Assembly: GCA_002452295.1 (NCBI GenBank)
Contig: DKEX01000018.1
Coordinates: 1,451-9,210, forward strand
Reading direction: 5' to 3'
Length of the DNA stretch: 7,760 nt
DNA from: Firmicutes bacterium UBA6811
GTDB taxonomy: Bacteria > Bacillota > SHA-98 > UBA4971
Under the pieces are notes generated by a model that worked only from the letters and a program-made list of their open reading frames with translations, searched no databases and was not told the DNA's origin. Position numbers and translations under genes: made by a program. Of this stretch, positions 1 to 6,482 are shown in pieces (positions within the stretch are counted from its first letter, which is position 1; the number at the start of each line of letters is the position of its first letter).

Positions 1-294
1 GCAACTTCGGTTTTCAAGGAACACCGGCGACTGCAAAATCTGACCTTGCAACCGCCCGGGCATCCTATTGCCCGATACCCAAATATCCCCCAGAAAATAC
101 CTCTCTAGACCCTCTTGACATCACACCCTAGGTCTTCTTGCGTCGGATTCGGCGGCACACGAACTCCAACCGTGAGATTGATTGCACTCGTGAATGTCCA
201 CAAACAGCATGCGGACCCATTACCGCTTCCGGCTTTCCAAGTCTTAACGATTCCTGTGAATATGCCTCACGCAGTCATGAGAGTCACCGAGATG
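1..294. other. Left-edge region without a convincing gene
   Basis: This stretch lies downstream of the minus-strand AllA-like gene, and I see no convincing coding region in it. A perfect 6-bp inverted repeat, CGGGCA / TGCCCG with a 6-base loop, lies at 57-74. It has no T-run on either side, so it is not a standard intrinsic terminator. On the minus strand an ATG at 63-61 opens a frame that runs off the left edge (21 codons, beginning MPGRLQGQ). It has only a weak ribosome-binding site and overlaps the inverted repeat, so it could be the start of a further gene in the same direction or chance. A plus-strand frame from 115 runs into the antisense of the AllA-like gene and is treated as a shadow. 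Confidence 0.4.
57..74. repeat. Perfect 6-bp inverted repeat (stem-loop)
   Basis: The arms CGGGCA (57-62) and TGCCCG (69-74) flank a 6-base loop. The element is about 220 bases downstream of the stop codon of the minus-strand AllA-like gene and covers a possible ATG at 63-61. There is no adjacent T-run. It could be a weak 3' end structure or part of the control region of a gene beyond the left edge. Confidence 0.3.
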
Positions 295-750
295 TCAAAG
301 GCAAAACTCAACAGGGGGCCAGACAGGGAGCTTCTTAGTGTCAGATTCACTGGTTCCTTTCTTAAGAACCACCAGAACTTCCGCGGGAACATCAATGCCC
401 ACAGCGCCCCCGTGCCACACCCTAGCTTGAAGAACGATTGAGTCTCCTTCACTTACCTTGTAGAACCTGACAGCCTTGTGGTCTAGCTCCAAGGCAAGTG
501 GGATAGCCACAGTGCCCTTGAGAACCGCATACATCTGGGGACTCAAGTCGTGGATCTCCAACCTCTCGTACGTCTTTTCCTTATTCTCAACGGAGATGAT
601 CTTCACCTCGGTATCGTCGTCACCTACAATGCCCGAGAACAAGCCAAGGGCCCACGCACTTCTAACCGTATCCGGTTCTTCTGCAATGCTTTCGGGCATG
701 CGGTACACTTTTCCCAGGTTCCCTAGGGTTTCAGCAGGATTGGTATTCAC
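295..750 (-). CDS. Ureidoglycolate lyase (AllA)-like cupin-fold protein
   Basis: Predicted small soluble protein of 151 residues with no signal peptide or membrane segment. Its layout resembles the ureidoglycolate lyase / AllA family: a YERLEIHDLSPQ segment at about residues 61-72 matches the family's E-x-H-x-x-x-x-Q strand, followed by a conserved glycine turn (LKGTV, 77-81) and a second motif, ARVWHGG (109-115), matching the RNVWHHP of E. coli AllA from memory. Family length is about 160. The start is GTG, preceded by a strong AAAGGAGGG about 11 bases upstream. The gene lies 105 bases downstream of kdgK on the same strand, so a sugar-acid role is as likely as purine degradation, because no other allantoin gene is present. 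True AllA enzymes cleave ureidoglycolate to glyoxylate and urea; whether this one does is unknown. Fold assignment is fairly sure, reaction is not. Confidence 0.72.
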   Translation of the reverse strand: MNTNPAETLGNLGKVYRMPESIAEEPDTVRSAWALGLFSGIVGDDDTEVKIISVENKEKTYERLEIHDLSPQMYAVLKGTVAIPLALELDHKAVRFYKVSEGDSIVLQARVWHGGAVGIDVPAEVLVVLKKGTSESDTKKLPVWPPVEFCL

Positions 751-760
751 TAGATCTCGT

Positions 761-769
761 CCCTCCTTT
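761..769 (-). promoter_or_regulatory. Ribosome-binding site of the AllA-like gene
   Basis: Read on the minus strand the sequence is AAAGGAGGG, a near-perfect Shine-Dalgarno match, with its GGAGG core ending 11 bases before the GTG at 750. The spacing is a little long, but no better start codon lies closer, which supports the GTG start. Confidence 0.6.
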
Positions 770-812
770 CTCCAAACCCTCTTTTCGGCTTTGGTATTAC
801 CGGAGTGAAAAC

Positions 813-837
813 GAGAATAGGATTCATGTCTATTCTC
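813..837 (-). repeat. 8-bp perfect inverted repeat after kdgK, possible attenuator or weak terminator
   Basis: GAGAATAG (813-820) and CTATTCTC (830-837) are exact inverted copies around a 9-base loop. On the minus transcript the stem lies 18 bases after the kdgK stop codon and is followed by GTTTTC, a short T-rich tract. This could partly terminate transcription before the AllA-like gene or protect the kdgK mRNA end. The stem is AT-rich and the T-run is short, so strong termination is doubtful. Confidence 0.5.
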
Positions 838-855
838 AGCGTAGCAACTGCCCTA

Positions 856-1881
856 TCACCTTTGGACTCGCCCGGACGCATCGCCCGCGGCGAGCGCTTG
901 GACCTCGAAGGCACTAACTAGGTTGAAGTCGCCGAGGATGGAGTGCTTCAGACAGGACGCTGCGGCAGCAAACTCCACGGCATCCTGGGGAGTCTTGTCC
1001 GTTAGTAGCGCGTATATTAGCCCGCCCGCAAACGAGTCTCCTCCCCCAACACGGTCCACGATGTGTACGCGGTACTTCCTGGACGTGTAGAAGTCCTGCC
1101 CGTCATAGAGCATGCCGGACCAGTTGTTATCAGAGGCAGACAGACTCTCTCGAAGCGTGATTGCAACCTTTTCAAACCCGAACCTTTTGACAAGCTCCCG
1201 CGCAACTTCGTAATAGCCTTCCTGGGAAAGCTGACCCCTGGTCACATCAGAGCCCCCGGCCTTTATGCCGAATACCTTTTCAGCATCTTCCTCATTCCCG
1301 ATCGCTACATCCACGTATTGCATGAGCTCAGTCATAACTCGGTTGGCTTTTTCAGGAGACCAAAGTTTCTTGCGGTAGTTAAGGTCGGCACTCACCTTCA
1401 CTCCGAGTGACTTGGCAACTTTCAAGGCTTCCAGTGTTACAGCAGCTACGTTGTCACCCAGTGCAGGGGTAATACCTGTGAAGTGAAACCAACTAGCTCC
1501 GTTGAGAATAGTTGGCCAATCAAATTCTCCGGGCTTGACGTGGGAAATAGACGACTGGGCACGATCATATATGACCTTAGACGGTCTTTGAGAGGCCCCG
1601 GTTTCACAGAAGTATATCCCCAGCCGCTCTCCCCCGCGTAGTATGTAGTCTGCATGTACACCCAAGCTTCGTAGGGCATTCATGGCGCACTGCCCGATTT
1701 CATGCGAGGGAACCTTACTTACAAAGTAGGCGTCGAGACCGTAGTTAGCAAGTGACACTGCGACGTTTGCCTCGCCCCCGCCGTACGTCGCCTCGAAAGA
1801 CGACGCCTGCACGAACCTCTGGTACCCCGGGGGCGACAACCTCAGCATGATCTCCCCAAAAGTCACGACCTTGAAACTCAA
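856..1881 (-). CDS. kdgK: 2-Keto-3-deoxygluconate kinase (PfkB/ribokinase family)
   Basis: This PfkB-family kinase phosphorylates 2-keto-3-deoxygluconate to KDPG in the cytoplasm, feeding the adjacent aldolase. From the chosen TTG start the protein has 341 residues and opens MSFKVVTFGEIMLRLSPPG, typical of KdgK. The substrate-side motif GGGEANVA is at about 34-41. The PfkB signature DRVGGGDSFAGG is at about 276-287, with the catalytic base Asp282. A GTG six codons upstream (1899) is possible, but GGAGGG at 1893-1888 sits 6 bases before TTG 1881, so the TTG start is preferred. The gene follows eda by about 106 bases on the same strand and probably belongs to the same unit. A near-palindrome shared with the regulator's upstream region lies just upstream at 1939-1955. 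GC is close to 45-50% in the rows I counted, well below eda. Specificity for KDG rather than a related sugar acid is inferred from the eda context. Confidence 0.9.
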   Translation of the reverse strand: MSFKVVTFGEIMLRLSPPGYQRFVQASSFEATYGGGEANVAVSLANYGLDAYFVSKVPSHEIGQCAMNALRSLGVHADYILRGGERLGIYFCETGASQRPSKVIYDRAQSSISHVKPGEFDWPTILNGASWFHFTGITPALGDNVAAVTLEALKVAKSLGVKVSADLNYRKKLWSPEKANRVMTELMQYVDVAIGNEEDAEKVFGIKAGGSDVTRGQLSQEGYYEVARELVKRFGFEKVAITLRESLSASDNNWSGMLYDGQDFYTSRKYRVHIVDRVGGGDSFAGGLIYALLTDKTPQDAVEFAAAASCLKHSILGDFNLVSAFEVQALAAGDASGRVQR

Positions 1882-1887
1882 TCCGAT

Positions 1888-1893
1888 CCCTCC
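1888..1893 (-). promoter_or_regulatory. Ribosome-binding site deciding the kdgK TTG start
   Basis: GGAGGG on the minus strand lies 6 bases before TTG 1881. It would fall inside the coding region if GTG 1899 were used. The shorter protein also matches the usual KdgK N-terminus. Confidence 0.65.
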
Positions 1894-1938
1894 GCGCACT
1901 TGTCAGCATCTCCTGTGACTGTGCTGATATGTAACATC

Positions 1939-1955
1939 GTCGCGACATGCGCAAC
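1939..1955. promoter_or_regulatory. Candidate IclR-type operator upstream of kdgK
   Basis: GTCGCGACATGCGCAAC reads as a near-palindrome, with arms GTCGCG and CGCAAC that differ at one base and a 5-base centre. It matches the site at 2871-2887 at 13 of 17 positions. It lies in the eda-kdgK gap, 58 bases upstream of the kdgK TTG. It suggests a separate, regulator-controlled promoter or internal control point for kdgK. Confidence 0.45.
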
Positions 1956-1987
1956 GGCTGATTCCGCTCTACCATGCCCGCCAGGCC

Positions 1988-2662
1988 TCAGGCCCGCGCC
2001 ACTCTCGCTGCCCCGACATACCGCGCAGCGAGCGCCGCAAGCGCGTCCCAGTTACGCTCGGAGACGAGCTTCTTATCGACCAACGCCGTCCCGACGCCCA
2101 CAAAGACCGCGCCCGCCTTCAGGAACTCCCCGAGGTTGTCAAGGTTCACGCCGCCCGTGGGTGTAAGCCTCACCTGAGGCAAAGGTCCGCGCACGTCCTT
2201 GATGAAGGACGGTCCCAGCTTCGTTGCAGGGAATATCTTGACCACGTCAGCCCCTGCCTGCCAGGCGGCAAGGATTTCGGTCGGCGAGAACGCACCGGGA
2301 ATCACGATCTTGCCGTATCGCTTGCACAGCTCGATGACACCAAGGTTCAGGACCGGTCCCACGATGAAGTCGGCGCCGGCAAGCATAGCGGCCCGGGCGG
2401 TCTCGGCGTCAAGGACGGAACCCGCCCCTATGATGGCCTTGCCCCGCAGTTCCTTCGAGACGCCGTAGATGGCCTCGATCGCTCCGGGCGACGTCATGGT
2501 GATCTCGACTCCCACCACGCCACCCTCAGACATCGCCCTGCAGATGCCAATGAGCTCGTCTGCGCTGTTCGTCCTGATTACCGCCACCACTCCGGATTCA
2601 ATAAGTGCGCCAAGTTGCTGCTCTTTGCCACGTATGGATGCGTCCACTCCCGATGCCCCCAC
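1988..2662 (-). CDS. eda: 2-Dehydro-3-deoxyphosphogluconate (KDPG) aldolase
   Basis: Class I aldolase splitting KDPG to pyruvate and glyceraldehyde-3-phosphate, the last step of the Entner-Doudoroff and hexuronate routes; cytoplasmic. The protein has 224 residues, against about 213 for E. coli Eda. Visible active-site features are Glu53 in VEITM (general acid/base), GAGSVLD (79-85), IPGAFSPTE (121-129), the Schiff-base Lys142 in VKIFPA, and the phosphate-binding TPTGGV (167-172). All key residues are present. The GTG at 2662 has only a weak ribosome-binding site; a second in-frame GTG at 2647 with AGGTG upstream is possible, so the N-terminus could be five residues shorter. The gene is divergent from the IclR regulator and is followed on the same strand by kdgK. 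GC is higher than in kdgK (40 of 60 in row 2101-2160). A KHG or galactonate (dgoA-type) aldolase role is possible within the same family. Confidence 0.92.
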   Translation of the reverse strand: MGASGVDASIRGKEQQLGALIESGVVAVIRTNSADELIGICRAMSEGGVVGVEITMTSPGAIEAIYGVSKELRGKAIIGAGSVLDAETARAAMLAGADFIVGPVLNLGVIELCKRYGKIVIPGAFSPTEILAAWQAGADVVKIFPATKLGPSFIKDVRGPLPQVRLTPTGGVNLDNLGEFLKAGAVFVGVGTALVDKKLVSERNWDALAALAARYVGAARVARA

Positions 2663-2870
2663 CTGTCCATCATCTCGCAGAAACCGTGCAGGACTCTACC
2701 AGGCAGAATTCATCTCTCGGCGTAGCGGGTCGGGTCGCGAGGCGCGCCACCGCCGCCTAAGTCCCGCACGGCCTGATGCGACGATCGTCACGATGTTGTG
2801 TGCTGTGAAACCCCAGGCGCGCCTCGTTGCCATCGCATGCACCCCGCCCATATCGCAGATGAACTGGGCT

Positions 2871-2887
2871 GTTGCGTGCTGCGCAAC
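2871..2887. promoter_or_regulatory. Candidate IclR-type operator, perfect 6-bp arms
   Basis: GTTGCG and CGCAAC are exact inverted copies around a 5-base centre (TGCTG). The site is 209 bases upstream of the eda start and matches the sites at 1939 and 3112 at 13 and 12 of 17 positions. IclR-family regulators bind short palindromes near their own and target promoters; assignment to this regulator is inferred from the shared sites. Confidence 0.5.
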
Positions 2888-3111
2888 GCTATTGCTGCTT
2901 TGTAACTAGATATTCGATGCTCCGGTCCGAACTCCTCCTCGCGAGTAAACATTTTTCTCTACGAGTTTCTAACCGAACGACCCTGTCGTCGTCCGGCTCC
3001 CATGTGGCGGCTGGCCCACCACGGTTGCGGTCTAAGCGCATCTCGCTCCAAGAACCTCTCCAAATGGGTTCTCCCAGCAGCAGGAATCACGCGGTCTGTG
3101 ACGAAGAGATG

Positions 3112-3128
3112 GTTGCACACTGTGCAGC
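3112..3128. promoter_or_regulatory. Candidate IclR-type operator upstream of the regulator gene
   Basis: The core TGCACA-C-TGTGCA (3114-3126) is a perfect 13-base palindrome. Extended to 17 bases, the sequence matches the 2871 site at 12 positions, and all five differences are transitions. An adjacent inverted pair TGCG-TTG-CGCA lies at 3130-3140. The site is about 130 bases upstream of the regulator's ATG, consistent with autoregulation. Confidence 0.48.
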
Positions 3129-3246
3129 ATGCGTTGCGCAGTGGGGGCAGTCGCCGTAATGACGGACGGACATGGTTAACCGAACGCCGCAGGCGGCGCC
3201 CCTCCTTGCCGATGATGCTGCCGGATTCGCAACGGTCTCAGGGGCC

Positions 3247-3253
3247 GGAGGTG
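3247..3253 (+). promoter_or_regulatory. Ribosome-binding site deciding the IclR regulator start
   Basis: GGAGGTG is an exact match to the Shine-Dalgarno consensus, with GGAGG ending 7 bases before ATG 3259. The upstream in-frame ATG at 3172 has no comparable site, so the shorter protein is preferred. Confidence 0.75.
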
Positions 3254-3258
3254 CCGGT

Positions 3259-4107
3259 ATGGAGTCAAGCAGGAACCGCGTCCTCACGAGTGGGTCAAGG
3301 AATGCAGTTCGACGTCGGGGAAGAAGCCAGGCAGTGAATTCTGTTGCGCGCGCCCTGGACATCCTCGACTCTCTGGCCGCACACCGCGGGGAGGTCGGCG
3401 TGACCGAAGTCAGCCAGGAGATTGGGGTCCACAAGAGCACGGTCTCGCGCGTGCTGGCCACGATGGAGTCCAGGGGCTACGTGAGCCGGAACGGGACGAG
3501 CGGGAAGTACTGCCTTGGTATGCGCCTGGTGGAGCTAGCCAGCTACCGTCTGGAGCAAATCGACCTCCGCAGCCAGGCACGACCGTTCCTCGAAGAACTT
3601 GTGCGGGCCACGGGGGAGACCGCCCACCTGGCCGTATTCGACCAGGGCAAGGTGGTCTACGTCGACAAAGTGGACACCCCTCAGACCCTCATGATGCGTT
3701 CGAGGATCGGATATCGCGCGTTTGCTCACTGCACCGCCCTGGGAAAGGCCATCCTCTCAGGCCTCCCTGACGATGTAGTTGAGCGGGTACTAAGCGAAAA
3801 GGGCCTGCCCCGTTTCACGCCTAACACCATCGTCGACCCGCTCGCACTGAAGGAGCACCTCCGCAGGGTTCGGGCGCAGGGCTACGCGATAGACGATGAG
3901 GAGCACGAGGAAGGCATCAGGTGCGCGGCAGCGGCCGTCCTGAACCATACGGGGCGCGTCATAGGGGCACTCAGCGTCTCCGGACCGACGTTGCGGGTCT
4001 CTCGGCAAGACGTGGAGACGATCGGCAACCTTGTTAGAGATAGCGCTAGGAGGCTGTCGGCGTCACTCGGCTATCATGCGACTGCGACCCAGGAACCAGG
4101 AAGGTAG
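3259..4107 (+). CDS. IclR-family transcriptional regulator (KdgR-like)
   Basis: DNA-binding regulator of 282 residues, the usual IclR length of about 250-280. The N-terminal winged helix-turn-helix covers about residues 24-90: SQAVNSVARALDILDSL opens it, and VSQEIGVHKSTVSRVLATME carries the recognition helix. The effector-binding domain covers about 105-272, ending with the IclR signature around 219-243 (GIRCAAAAVLNHTGRVIGALSVSGP region). The frame stays open to an ATG at 3172, but the extra 29 residues are low-complexity and unlike the family, while a perfect GGAGGTG precedes ATG 3259. Divergent from eda/kdgK, it probably senses a sugar acid or KDG and controls those genes, as KdgR does in enterobacteria. 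The shared palindromes at 1939, 2871 and 3112 support this. The ligand and whether it represses or activates are not visible. Confidence 0.9.
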   Translation: MESSRNRVLTSGSRNAVRRRGRSQAVNSVARALDILDSLAAHRGEVGVTEVSQEIGVHKSTVSRVLATMESRGYVSRNGTSGKYCLGMRLVELASYRLEQIDLRSQARPFLEELVRATGETAHLAVFDQGKVVYVDKVDTPQTLMMRSRIGYRAFAHCTALGKAILSGLPDDVVERVLSEKGLPRFTPNTIVDPLALKEHLRRVRAQGYAIDDEEHEEGIRCAAAAVLNHTGRVIGALSVSGPTLRVSRQDVETIGNLVRDSARRLSASLGYHATATQEPGR

Positions 4108-4239
4108 CGCCACGTCAGGGTAGGCCGCTCCGTCCCTGCGTCCCCCTCCCCGATACGCCGCTGGAAGCCTTCCCCCATAACTCCTTGTGTAGGCTACGTT
4201 CCCTGCCGGGTCTAGAGCTTGATCTCCCGTCGGCCCGGT

Positions 4240-4255
4240 CCGCCTGATACGGCGG
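4240..4255. terminator. Possible stem-loop between convergent transcription units
   Basis: CCGCC (4240-4244) and GGCGG (4251-4255) form a GC-only stem with a 6-base loop, and wobble pairs extend it slightly. It lies about 30 bases downstream of the leftmost cupredoxin gene (minus strand) and about 130 bases after the IclR stop (plus strand). Neither side has a T-run, so intrinsic termination is uncertain. A second weak pair, CAGGG / CCCTG, lies at 4116-4138. Nothing else is seen in the gap 4108-4285. Confidence 0.3.
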
Positions 4256-4285
4256 GTCGCAGGATATTGGCTCATCCCTATCTTC

Positions 4286-5308
4286 TCAGGGCGCCACGTC
4301 CAGCCTGGTCATCATCCCGCCCGGGAAACTGTCCCGGTTCACCAGATGATTGTAGTCGCGATCACGGAGATAGAACTCCCCCGGGCCTGCGGGGGTTACC
4401 ATGACGTCAAAGCTCTGGCCCGATCCAAGCGTTATTGCCGTCTTTTCGTAGGAGGCGTCGACGGCCCGTGTTGCGAGCGGGTACCCATCCCCAGCCACGA
4501 CGCGCCCCACAAGCCCCCCGAAATGGAGAGTATGGTTCTGGAAGCCGGCGTTGATGATGCGCAGCAACAGCCGCTGTCCCACCCTGGCCGCAATGCTCGA
4601 CCCGACGGGCTGGCTCGGCATTGCGGGGTCGCGGTCGCTCCTGACGGTGTCGGGGCAGGAGCGCCCGTTCATCACCCAGTAGTCAGGAGAGTAGTCAAGG
4701 ATGTTGTACGCCTCCCCCGAAGCCAGGGCTTCGTGCATGAGTGTGTCAATATCCGCGAGGACCAGCGTCTTCTCGACGTCGAACCGGGACCCTGTGCCGG
4801 CGCCGTAAGCCGTCTTGTAATCAGGGTCGGTTGGAGTGCTGTAACCTTGCGGCCTGATCAGTATCACGCCGTAAAGCCCCATCTGTACCTGACGCTCCGG
4901 GCTTGTTCCGCTTTCATACAGGTAGACGCCGGGTCTGGTTGCGTTGAACACGTACGCGATGGGGCCGGGCGCGGACCGATCGAGGAAGTCCGTGAGCGAG
5001 ACCATCCGGCCGTTTTCATACTGGGGGCTGGCCTTTCTCACACCCCACAGGCCGCTCATGACCCAGACGCTCCTCTGCCCGGGAAACACTATGGACACCC
5101 GCTCACTCAGCTCATTGCTCCACAGGACTACGAACACCATGTCTCCTACTGTGACCTCGATGGTTGGCCCTGGAAGCCTCGGGAGCGCCGTGTCGGACGG
5201 TGCAAACCCCCAGAACGGGACGGTCTTGCCGGGAAGGCTGACAGTGCCTCGCTTTACCCAGAGATTCCTGACGACAAGCGCCATCGCATTTCGTCTCCCT
5301 TCGATCAT
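4286..5308 (-). CDS. Multicopper-oxidase-like cupredoxin protein lacking most copper ligands
   Basis: A 340-residue protein built on the multicopper oxidase fold, sharing landmarks with both neighbours: LPGPTIEV (45-52), RPGVYLYESGT (125-135), QVQMGLYG (140-147), WVMNGRSCPDT (211-221), AGFQNHTLHFGG (254-265), GSGQSFDV (295-302) and FPGGMM (328-333). The domain-1 HxHG site reads SIVFPG, the HCH segment reads ESG, the HPxHxHG motif is reduced to HTLHFGG, and no C-terminal HxH remains. Laccase activity is therefore unlikely, and a structural or binding role is more plausible. It has no signal peptide. ATG 5308 overlaps the previous gene's TGA in an ATGA junction, suggesting translational coupling. 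An alternative start at ATG 5284, with GGGAG 10 bases upstream, aligns better with the neighbour's N-terminus (MALVVRNLWVKRG). It is probably co-transcribed with the next gene to the right. Confidence 0.8.
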   Translation of the reverse strand: MIEGRRNAMALVVRNLWVKRGTVSLPGKTVPFWGFAPSDTALPRLPGPTIEVTVGDMVFVVLWSNELSERVSIVFPGQRSVWVMSGLWGVRKASPQYENGRMVSLTDFLDRSAPGPIAYVFNATRPGVYLYESGTSPERQVQMGLYGVILIRPQGYSTPTDPDYKTAYGAGTGSRFDVEKTLVLADIDTLMHEALASGEAYNILDYSPDYWVMNGRSCPDTVRSDRDPAMPSQPVGSSIAARVGQRLLLRIINAGFQNHTLHFGGLVGRVVAGDGYPLATRAVDASYEKTAITLGSGQSFDVMVTPAGPGEFYLRDRDYNHLVNRDSFPGGMMTRLDVAP

Positions 5309-6474
5309 CCCATTCCAAGCGTTCCAACCCGAGGGTTCAGGGACGGGTAGATGCCTATCATGGTCATCATTCCTCCCGGGAACTCGCCCCAGTTGGTGAT
5401 CTGCGGTTCCTCATGGGAATGCAGCATGAAGTAGTACTCGCCGAACTCGTTGAAGGAAACCACGCCCACCGGTATATCACCCTTGACTCCCAGGTACGGG
5501 CTACCGCTCCACATGGTCCACCCGGCCTCTCCTATGCCCATGTTGCGCCGATTCGGCAGCGTAGTGGGAATCGGGCTGCGCAGTGTGTAGCCCAGACCGG
5601 ACCACTGGTACATCAGATCGTAGGTCTGCCCCGCTCCCACCAGCACTGTGAATCGCTTGAAGGAGCAGTCTGTGCCCCCGTTTCTGAGAAGCCTTCCATC
5701 CTGCGCCACCACCCGGGCATGCTGTCCGTGGGGGTGCAGGGGGTGGTTTTCTATCCCGGCTCCTATGTATCGCATCAGGATCCTTTCTCCAGGCACTCCC
5801 ATGACCATGGCGCCATACGGTTGACAGGGAAGGTATGGCACATCGTCGTGGAACATGGTGTCCGGAGCACACCGGCCATTGAGGGTCCAGTAGCGGGGTT
5901 TGAACTTGCTTATCCTATAAGGCCACCCCTGCTCCACCGCCTGATGCAGGCCCGGGTCGATCTCACCTGTTATGAGGACGTACTCCCTGTCGAACTCGGT
6001 ATCGGTGCCGAACCCATAGGCGGTCTTATACGCGGGAATCGCGGGATCGTAGTCGCTCGGACGCACGATGAGCGCCCCGTATAGCCCCATCGGCACCTGT
6101 TTGTGCGGATAAGTGCCGCTCTCGTACAGGAAGGTCCCCGGGTGAGTCGGGGTGAAGGAATACGAGACCGTGCCTCCACCTGGCTCGGCATGATCGACGA
6201 AAGACACGAGTTCCCCGCCTGGGCCGTACTGGGGCCCGACGGGACGCCCCCCGGCCGTCACGTTGGTCTGCCCGGAAGAGGAGATGGAGACCGGCTCAGA
6301 TTCCAAAGTGTTGACGAGGTTGACGGTGATCGCCTCCCCCTCTCTCGCGACGATGTGCGGTCCGGGCAGTTGCGCCGGGCCGCCAGGCTCCGCCGAGAAG
6401 CCCCAGAAGTACACGCTGTTTCCGTCCGGCGTGCTGAGATAGCCATCCTTGGCCCAAAGGTTCACCGTCGCCAT
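5305..6474 (-). CDS. Multicopper-oxidase-like protein with partial copper sites
   Basis: A 389-residue protein with the multicopper oxidase fold. LPGPHIV is at 36-42. The domain-1 HxHG motif is replaced by SISSSGQ (63-69). The HCH segment is replaced by LYESGT (116-121), followed by QVPMGLYG (126-133). A complete NHPLHPHG motif is kept at 243-250, and the C-terminus has LHSHEEPQ (351-358) then FPGGMM (365-370). The C-terminal HxH is retained, but the Cys that would bind type 1 copper is Ser353. A full trinuclear centre is therefore absent, and at most one histidine-rich metal site remains. It has no signal peptide or membrane segment. ATG 6474 is preceded by GGGGAG with 8 bases spacing. It ends inside the ATGA overlap with the next gene. 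In family terms it is closer to the leftmost paralogue than to the rightmost one. Its enzymatic role is unknown. Confidence 0.83.
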   Translation of the reverse strand: MATVNLWAKDGYLSTPDGNSVYFWGFSAEPGGPAQLPGPHIVAREGEAITVNLVNTLESEPVSISSSGQTNVTAGGRPVGPQYGPGGELVSFVDHAEPGGGTVSYSFTPTHPGTFLYESGTYPHKQVPMGLYGALIVRPSDYDPAIPAYKTAYGFGTDTEFDREYVLITGEIDPGLHQAVEQGWPYRISKFKPRYWTLNGRCAPDTMFHDDVPYLPCQPYGAMVMGVPGERILMRYIGAGIENHPLHPHGQHARVVAQDGRLLRNGGTDCSFKRFTVLVGAGQTYDLMYQWSGLGYTLRSPIPTTLPNRRNMGIGEAGWTMWSGSPYLGVKGDIPVGVVSFNEFGEYYFMLHSHEEPQITNWGEFPGGMMTMIGIYPSLNPRVGTLGMG

Positions 6475-6482
6475 CTCCCTAT

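Larger units (their letters stand above)
2663..3258. promoter_or_regulatory. Long divergent control region between eda and the IclR regulator
   Basis: About 600 bases with no convincing gene. The short frames crossing it are mostly extensions of antisense frames; a 51-codon minus-strand frame at 2696-2851 lacks a ribosome-binding site and any recognisable content. The sequence GTTGCG or its complement recurs at 2871, 2882, 3024 and 3133, plus a GTTGCA at 3112, several times more often than chance would give in this length. Two of these form 17-base near-palindromes (listed separately). A looser pair, GTTGCG / CGCATC with a 7-base centre, lies at 3024-3042. No clear -35/-10 pair could be assigned, although AT-rich patches occur near 2900-2916 and 2945-2972. 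Confidence 0.55.

Noticed and set aside
115..143. TTGACA at 115-120 as a plus-strand promoter
   Set aside because: No -10-like hexamer lies 16-18 bases downstream, and no supported plus-strand gene follows.
115..441. Plus-strand 108-residue frame near the left edge
   Set aside because: Its second half is antisense to the AllA-like gene, and it has no ribosome-binding site or recognisable motif.
2696..2851. Minus-strand 51-residue frame upstream of eda
   Set aside because: It has no ribosome-binding site, a basic low-information C-terminus and no family resemblance; a leader peptide cannot be excluded but is not supported.
3172..3258. Upstream ATG at 3172 for the IclR regulator
   Set aside because: It lacks a ribosome-binding site and adds 29 low-complexity residues not usual in the family, whereas ATG 3259 has an exact GGAGGTG at ideal spacing.
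4346..5350. Plus-strand 334-residue frame opposite the leftmost cupredoxin gene
   Set aside because: It is a shadow frame in GC-rich DNA. The minus-strand protein shows clear family motifs and the plus-strand one shows none.
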